Translations under genes and position numbers: made by a program
In this document: piece after piece, positions 58,126 through 64,000 of the stretch
Layout of the letters: every line of letters starts with the position of its first letter
Position numbering within the stretch: the first letter of the stretch is position 1
Origin: Nematostella vectensis
Taxonomy: Eukaryota > Cnidaria > Anthozoa > Actiniaria > Edwardsiidae
Length of the DNA: 64,000 nt
Assembly: GCF_932526225.1 (NCBI RefSeq)
Contig: NC_064038.1
Coordinates: 17,409,075 to 17,473,074, forward strand
Reading direction: 5' to 3'
The notes under the pieces: generated by a model
Told to the model about the DNA's origin: nothing
The model's input: only the letters and a program-made list of their open reading frames with translations
Databases searched by the model: none

Positions 58126-59844
58126 GTGCGTGCTGAGATGCGCCGCGAGTAATGCCTAAACAGCCCGAGATTTACGACAACAAACGAAATTTCTGACAAA
58201 TCAGAAATATGAAAGTTCGAATCACCTATAACTTGATAGCAATTCGAACAGAGAATGATAATACAAGGTCAACTAACCTCCGAATATGGTGGCACACTCA
58301 AAAAACACTTCTGTTCTCAACGAGTTACAGAAGCCAAGTGATCCTTGCTAAGCAGTCACGTGTATGAGATAATGCACAATTAATTGACCCCCTTCTTTGT
58401 CCTCCTAACAACAGACATGGTGCTGACACGCGACCACAAATAATATTACATAACATACATGCTACTAAACAGTGCTCGAAATAAAGCATAAAAAATTATA
58501 TTTGCAAACAAATATTTCCTTTAATGAATAACACAAGTTTAACAATGAACTTTTAAATACCCCATCAAAAAATTGATCTCCATAATGAGGAGAAAACTCT
58601 TGGCAGCAATCTAATGTCAACTTTGATCTACCAAGGCATATGATGCAAATCGTAATCTAAGTCTTGTTGTCGAACCATGTATATTGTCATGTATGGGTGC
58701 TTTTCTTCTCTTTAACTCTTTAACGAAACTTTATCGTTCTCTGGGTATAGAAACCCTGTATTTACGTATAGGAACCTTATAAAAACAAGACACATAAAAA
58801 ACAACTAAATCACTGTGTATTCTCAACCTTCCTCCGAGCGTGCTCTCACTCACGTGCCATGGCGTGACAGTGTTGCATTACATACATTACAGTAACAAAA
58901 CAAACAAGTTGGGGATACTATGACTTTAATGTTTTTTTGTATTAAAGAAAGGCAAAACAACATCCTCAATTGATCAGGCTTTTTCATGTCAACTGATGTT
59001 TTATGATCTGTAAAAGGTTCCTCCAAAAGATATTTATACTGGTGCTATTTGGATTAGGGACAGTTCTTTTGATTTTGTGGACTCTTTCATTTTTAAACTA
59101 CCTCAATTTGATGGATATTTTGAAAAGATTAAAACCTCGGCAAGCATACTGAAGCACATGGTTGAATCATGAGTGAAGTGAAAGTGATTTTTTGCATGGC
59201 CAAAGGCTCCAAAGGTTCGTGGAACATGTAATCAAGATATCCCACCTGTTGATAGTTTAACAGCTAGATTTTCGTTTATGGGATAGTTCCACTGGTTCCT
59301 AAAAAAACTAGCCGAAACTGGGTTCACCCTACTTGAACGACTATGACGATGTGTACACTTTTTGACCACTTTTACTATTTATAAAAACTTAATAAGAATC
59401 TTCTGTGGAACCATTCCATCCCAAGCTATTACAGACATTGTTATAGTGCTCAGAAATTCGAATGAATTTTATAGACTGACGTCATGGCTTGAATTATGAT
59501 CCTTTACTTGTGGATGGACCTATTATGGGATGTAATGGTCCCAACAAAAATAAGCACAATTCTATAAATAAAATGATAAGTCAAATGAAACTGATCCAAT
59601 TTATGAATTTCAAAACACAAGATGCAAAGACAATGAAATATCTTTAATATGTGGAATTGCTGTTGCCATGACAACGATATTGGCTGAAACTAGGGTCTTT
59701 GGGTATTTAAGGACTGCATTTGTCTGAATGTGATCAATACACACACTTTTGGATTATCTTGACTTGTTTCAATCATATTAGACACAATTTATACAATATG
59801 AGGAGACACCTTAATATCTATGATGATTTACTTCCTTAAACATC
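58126..59844. other. Long AT-rich stretch with no gene seen
   Basis: About 1.7 kb with no open frame of note on either strand and no tandem repeat. I read it for RT, transposase and recombinase fragments and found none. Confidence 0.6.
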
Positions 59845-62490
59845 ATCATCATCACTATCTGAGTCTTCAGTATCTGACTGCATCTGACCACAGTTCTCAC
59901 ATTCTGTACAGGAGCAGCCATCTGTTCAGTTCAGGTTATTTCTGACGCAAGAGCATTTTCGAGCACTGCAATTGCCTTTGCATCCACAGCACAATAGCTG
60001 CAATACCGCTTCTGGGGCAGGAGCGATTGGAGGCCATCATCACTGCACTTCCAGCCTTGGCCCTCTCGATTTTGACCCTCGATCCTCGCTTTCAGTGCAT
60101 TCTTCCAAATGTAGGCCTGGTAGTTTGCACGTCTTGTATGCATACGGAGAGCAGAGCTTGTTGGGGGCAGCTGATGGGACTGGAGCTTTCGATTTTTTTC
60201 AGAAAAGTTTGTACCTTGTTTCATTTACACTAGTAGTATCAGATGATCATATGATGATGATGGGAGAATGGCAATCTTGGGATGCGTGCGCCACATGCAG
60301 AAACATTCGTGTATCGTGTATTCGAGCCTCCTCCTGGTTGCTAAATAACTCCGCGACCTCACAAGAAGACATATCTCCTTGAACAACAAAAATCTTTCTG
60401 CATGTCTCTCGGTAGGCAACGTACAAGGAGTGCCCTTCTAATTTGCTCGCATATCCGGTTTGTGGCCCATTCATTTGTGAGGAACTCTAGCAGGTTTTCC
60501 TTGTTTTTACCATTGGAAAGGAATTTCTCCCATTGTCGAGGGCATAGCTGCTGTGGGCTATCTGGACCACAAATCCAACCTTGCCACGTCGCTCTCGCTC
60601 AGCATTCTTGATCGACACTTGCAGGTACGGGTCAGCAACAGAGTCGATTCTAGTTGCTTCTCCCGCCTGCTTCAATATCGTAGCTAAGACTAGCTCTGCA
60701 AGATCAGCAAAGCGATCCGGCGCCTTCAGACTTCGTATCATTGCCATGGCATCTATAATGAAACCCAATGCTTCCGGGGGCAATGCGTTACTTCTACTTC
60801 CTTCTCCAGTAGAGATGCAAGGGCAGACTTATTAGTGTTAGCGAGGGATCCATCAAATGATGCTAAGGACCAGGGCACTGGCCCGGGCTCGTGAGTGAGG
60901 AGATCTCTCGGGTCAATTTGGCGACTCTGACCAATAACAAGTAATCTGGCAAAAAGATTTCTGTCCGCTTGTATCGCCAAGCCCTTGTCTCCTACTGAAA
61001 TCTTTCTTTTGGCTTTTTGACAGTCTATTTGCATTGAATAGAGCCAAGGCTTCTCGCCTTTTCTTCTTTGCCTCGAGGTGGTCTTTTGTAAGCTCTGTGC
61101 TGGCTGGCTACGGAGCCTGTGCTCACAAGCTCATCCGATGGCTCAAACGGATTCCTCCAATGACGGATGACTTCCATGGTATTCCGCACGTCCTCTTCGT
61201 CTTTCATCATTCGTTTAGCCCCATGTTCTTTGTGATTCCTGCTTTTCTCATGGCATCCGGCCATCTCCCTGCATCGATCGACGAATTGCGCTATCATGTG
61301 CGCCGTTAGTACCCATCTTTGCACAGCTCCCTTCTTCAGGATAAACCCCACAATGCCACCCTTTGTTTTTGTATTTCGGTTAAGTGTCTGTTCGATAATG
61401 TGGTCAACAGAAACTTGTGTAAACCCGTGTGTAGCATTACGTTGTACTCCAAAGTCTCCCTGTGACAGCATGGCGTGTGCCTCGGGATGAGTGTCAGGAA
61501 GGGCTAGCATTTGGGTTAAGATGTAAGTTATTCCCATAGTATTGCTTTATTTACACACAATGTACTGTTTAATGACATACCTTGTGAGTTTGAACTGCAC
61601 GATTGTAGTGCCGGCCCTGCAGGACACCTGGAACTGAACCAGTCGCAACGATTCCGCTTTCTATAAGGATATCTTGCAGTCCTGTGCCGGCAAACCTCTT
61701 GCCAATAGCAGAAAGAAATGAACATGCTGTATGGTATGCTCCCATTCTGTCAACAACACGTTGAAACTGTAATGGAGCTTGCAATTTTATTTCAAGAGCC
61801 TTGGCATAAATAGCTTGTCAAACACGACAATGACACCCTGCTGCCCTAGCTCAACAGCCATTTGGATTGACTTTTGCAGTATCGTGAAAACTGTTGGCAA
61901 CTCTGTTGGGGAGGCTTCGAGAACAGGGCAGTACCCTACGAAGCTCTCTTGTAGACTTTCATGCATCTCAATGTTAAAGCCTGTCCAAGCTGGTATGACC
62001 TGTGCGTCGTCGGATACATCAACAAGGAACGATGGCAGGGTTGTCGGCACAGAATCCAAGTGAAGTCAAACAAACGCGCTTTGGCAGTTATTTCAGGGCA
62101 AAACTGGGTGATTTTGCTTTCTTCAGAGTGAAATGCAGTTGGACCTTGACGGCGTCCAGAGTGATAGGTCTCTACATCGTTGGCTATATGCGTCAAGGAA
62201 CGTCTTCTTGAGGGAGCCTGGATGTTAATTCTTGGTGGAAACACACATGTAAGTTGTTTTCTCTGCACCACAATTCCATTTGCACAATGTGTTGTTCCTT
62301 TACCTGTGTCAGAAACGGATTATCTAAGCTACTTTGTATACTTATATTAAAATTAACGATAGCCTCTGAGGGCGCTGCTAATAGTATATACACATATCTA
62401 TATACTAACCTGACAATGTTTCCTCTTGGAGAGCATTGTTGTCCCAACAGAACACGGCAGGGACTGCGAGATGACATCCGCTGGGAAGGA
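59845..62490 (-). pseudogene. Frameshifted relic of an uncharacterised multi-copy gene family with Cys-rich tail
   Basis: Minus-strand pieces from high to low: NNALQEETLSG, donor at 62410|62409, a 106-nt intron, then KGTTHCANGIVVQ from 62303 (phase 1 on both sides). Next come WTGFNIEMHESLQES and YCPVLEASPTELPTV (62059-61787). A 1-nt shift leads to IYAKALEI, HTACSFLSAIGKRF, DILIESGIVATGS and LQGRHYNRAVQTHK, ending at a good donor (CAAG|gtatgt, 61581). Then HAMLSQGDFGVQRNATHGFT and NTKTKGGIVGFILKKGAVQR (61537-61025), KISVGDKGLAIQADRNLF (61034-60753), EALGFIIDAMAMIRSLKA (60783-60487), TSSALRMHTRRANYQAYIW and a Cys-rich acidic end CSCTECENCGQ...DSDDDD. I recall near-identical strings in many predicted cnidarian proteins of unknown function (memory, unverified). 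At least three frameshifts; retained introns argue against a processed copy. Confidence 0.65.
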
Positions 62491-62730
62491 TACCATTTTG
62501 GTTTTGACGGCAGCCCCTTTTTTCTTTTGATACCATCACCAAAATTAAAAATGGGTATTGTTAATAATAATTAAGGTCACAAACAGATTTGTTTAAATAA
62601 TAGATAGATTTGTTCATATAATAACAACGGCCTTTTTTACTTGGTAGGATGCTACTCTTGTTATCATTCGTTCTTATCCTTTTTTAACTGGTTTTGGACT
62701 TACAATCTGATTGTCCAGTTTGGCCCCGAC
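62491..62730. other. AT-rich spacer
   Basis: Short AT-rich stretch without supported features, ending at the poly-G run. Confidence 0.4.
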
Positions 62731-62731
62731 C

Positions 62732-62747
62732 GGGGGGGGGGGGGGGG
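62732..62747 (+). repeat. Poly-G run, 16 bases
   Basis: Sixteen consecutive G (on the C-rich strand, sixteen C) after CCCCGACC. Able to form a G-quadruplex and prone to length change and sequencing error. Confidence 0.9.
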
Positions 62748-62797
62748 TATCCTGTCCCGACCAGAAACTTCACCAAGCGGTCTGGTACCGCTTGATA

Positions 62798-62942
62798 TTT
62801 TGGACTTCTCTGTTTGCTATAAAGTAGCACAAGCCACGAAGAAACAAGTAGGAGTCGAGAAATCAGTCTTAGATACTTTGGACTTCTCTGTTTGCTATAA
62901 TGTAGCACACGCCACAAAGTGAGAGTCGGGAAATCAGTCTCA
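62798..62942. repeat. 79-bp direct repeat, two copies
   Basis: TTTGGACTTCTCTGTTTGCT begins at 62798 and again at 62877. Each copy continues ATAA(A/T)GTAGCACA(A/C)GCCAC and ends GAGTCG(A/G)GAAATCAGTCT. The second copy lacks about nine bases. After it comes GGGACTCGATCC, which on the minus strand (GGATCGAGTCCC) resembles a tRNA B box; no matching A box was found. Confidence 0.8.
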
Positions 62943-63426
62943 AGGGGTGGGACTCGATCCTATGCGCGCGCGGTCAGACTCTTCTCTAAATATGTCTAAG
63001 TGAAATTCAAAAAGATTTTTAAATGTTTTTATGTTTTTTTTTTAAGTTCGTTTCCGTCCTTGTTCTTTATTTTCAACTAGCATTACAGATGGTTTCTCAG
63101 CAATTTCTACAGTATTTTTGTAGATTGATATCTGCTAGCTGTTTATCTCATTATCTTAAAAATAATTTAATTGTTAGGCGGCCCTGTGTTTTTGTGTTGC
63201 GTTTTGCTGGAACCAATAGCCATCTGAAAATCGCTGATTACGCGAGGGAAGAAGTTTAACTGAATACCAGTGAACTTAATTATATTTGTGGCATCGCGCT
63301 TGAAGATGCCAAGTGTTATGTTTCTGATATCTGATGGCTCGGATGCAAGAAGATATCACATCAACTGAGGTTTACTAGGACGCCATCTTGGCTCGTTTAC
63401 ATGCGTCTATGCTGATTATTACACAA
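62943..63426. other. Non-coding DNA, partly LTR of the second Gypsy element
   Basis: About 480 bp without a supported gene. The part next to 63427 should be LTR sequence of the element at the window end, but its inner boundary cannot be placed without a second copy. Confidence 0.35.
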
Positions 63427-64000
63427 GGATACCATAACATATTATAACACAGGGATACCATAACATCCCTCCTCTTCTGAACACTTTGAATGCAATAAAC
63501 AAAATGATTGCACAAATGTCTCAAGTCCTGTACTAGCAGAGAACAAACATAGTTTCAAGTCCAGTCTCTCAGGAGCTTTCCTGATTCTGGTTGAATGACG
63601 TAGTGGTGGTTTATCCACTGTATTGGCAGAGGTGTCAGGAATACTGCTAGTATCAGGTTTAGGGTCGCAAACATCATCTCCGAGTGCAGTGTCTGTTGGT
63701 TGAAAGCTAAATGTCTCACCAGTCCGATGAAGATGACGACGACTCCGTCTCAGGGTTCTGCCAATTTCCATGGCAACCATGTATGAGCGGGGTTCTGGTG
63801 TTGCATTCTGTATGACACCAGGTTCCCATTTGTGTGATTTTGGATTTAGTACCCGTACATTCTGATTTGGTGTGAGCATGGGAAAACCCTTAGCACCCTT
63901 GATTGTATTTGTCCTGTCTGTCCTGTAGTTTACAGTTATTATCTCTATTTGTTGATATTCCAATATGTGGCTTGGACACTGCTGGCAGGTTTGTTTTGTA
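63427..64000 (-). mobile_element. Second Gypsy-type element, 3' end (integrase C-terminus, PPT and LTR start), runs off the window
   Basis: The minus frame 63442-63963 has the integrase C-terminal pattern of Gypsy elements (MLTPNQNVRVLNPKSHKW, GRTLRRSRRHLH). Downstream on the minus strand, a polypurine tract AGAAGAGGAGGGA is followed at once by TGTTATGGTATCC, a TG-starting LTR edge at about 63465. The LTR opens with a 14-bp direct repeat, on the plus strand GGATACCATAACAT at 63427-63440 and 63453-63466. The visible frame is unbroken; the rest of pol lies outside the window. Confidence 0.65.

Noticed and set aside
62930-62990. tRNA gene
   Set aside because: Only a B-box-like word (GGATCGAGTCCC on -) is present; no A box and no cloverleaf could be drawn.

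Overview
The window looks like nuclear DNA of an invertebrate animal, most likely a cnidarian (coral or sea anemone type). The grounds are spliced genes with GT/AG introns whose phases match, AT-rich non-coding DNA, Gypsy LTR, DIRS/Ngaro-type tyrosine-recombinase (YR) and hAT element relics, and a decayed copy of a Cys-tailed multi-copy gene family that I associate with cnidarian genomes. The taxon is inferred; no rRNA or mitochondrial marker is present. More than half of the 64 kb is tandem repeat: at least nine arrays, each with its own period (34, 41, 21, 21, CCA-rich 21/24, 63, 34, 20 and 27/30 bp).

Layout. 0.15-1.6 kb: 34-bp array with a telomere-like core. 2.3-2.9 kb: 41-bp array. 2.97-5.5 kb: two 21-bp arrays of the same family on either side of a broken hAT transposase. 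7.2-8.4 kb: a CCA-rich array nested inside older ~75-98 bp repeats. 8.8-44.7 kb (+): the main gene, a small coiled-coil protein assembled here from eight short exons whose phases all agree (897 nt with stop, 298 aa), resembling CCDC122. Its introns hold the great arrays: 63 bp x ~107 in intron 5, then 34 bp x ~64 and 20 bp x ~1,131 (22.6 kb) in intron 7. 45.1-46 kb: 27/30-bp array and an unrecognised small ORF.

46.3-49.5 kb (-): internally deleted Gypsy element. 50.6-51.8 kb (-): a compact three-exon gene for an HMG-box plus C2H2 zinc-finger protein, apparently intact. 54.1-57.0 kb (-): YR retrotransposon relic (gag-like, reverse transcriptase, tyrosine recombinase) with two hairpins at its 3' end; directly upstream (57.5-58.1 kb) is a frameshifted SGNH hydrolase. 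59.8-62.5 kb (-): frameshifted relic of the multi-copy family with a Cys-rich tail that still has introns. 63.4-64.0 kb (-): end of a second Gypsy element running off the window.

The two genes that look alive are the CCDC122-like gene and the HMG/zinc-finger gene. The most unusual feature is the relation between the first gene and its repeats. The 63-bp unit of intron 5 contains a copy of the intron-exon junction of exon 6, so every unit carries a potential 3' splice site and a potential 18-nt in-frame microexon. Very long open frames across the arrays (up to 2,324 codons) come from unit lengths divisible by three, or from stop-free 20-bp units, and should not be read as proteins.
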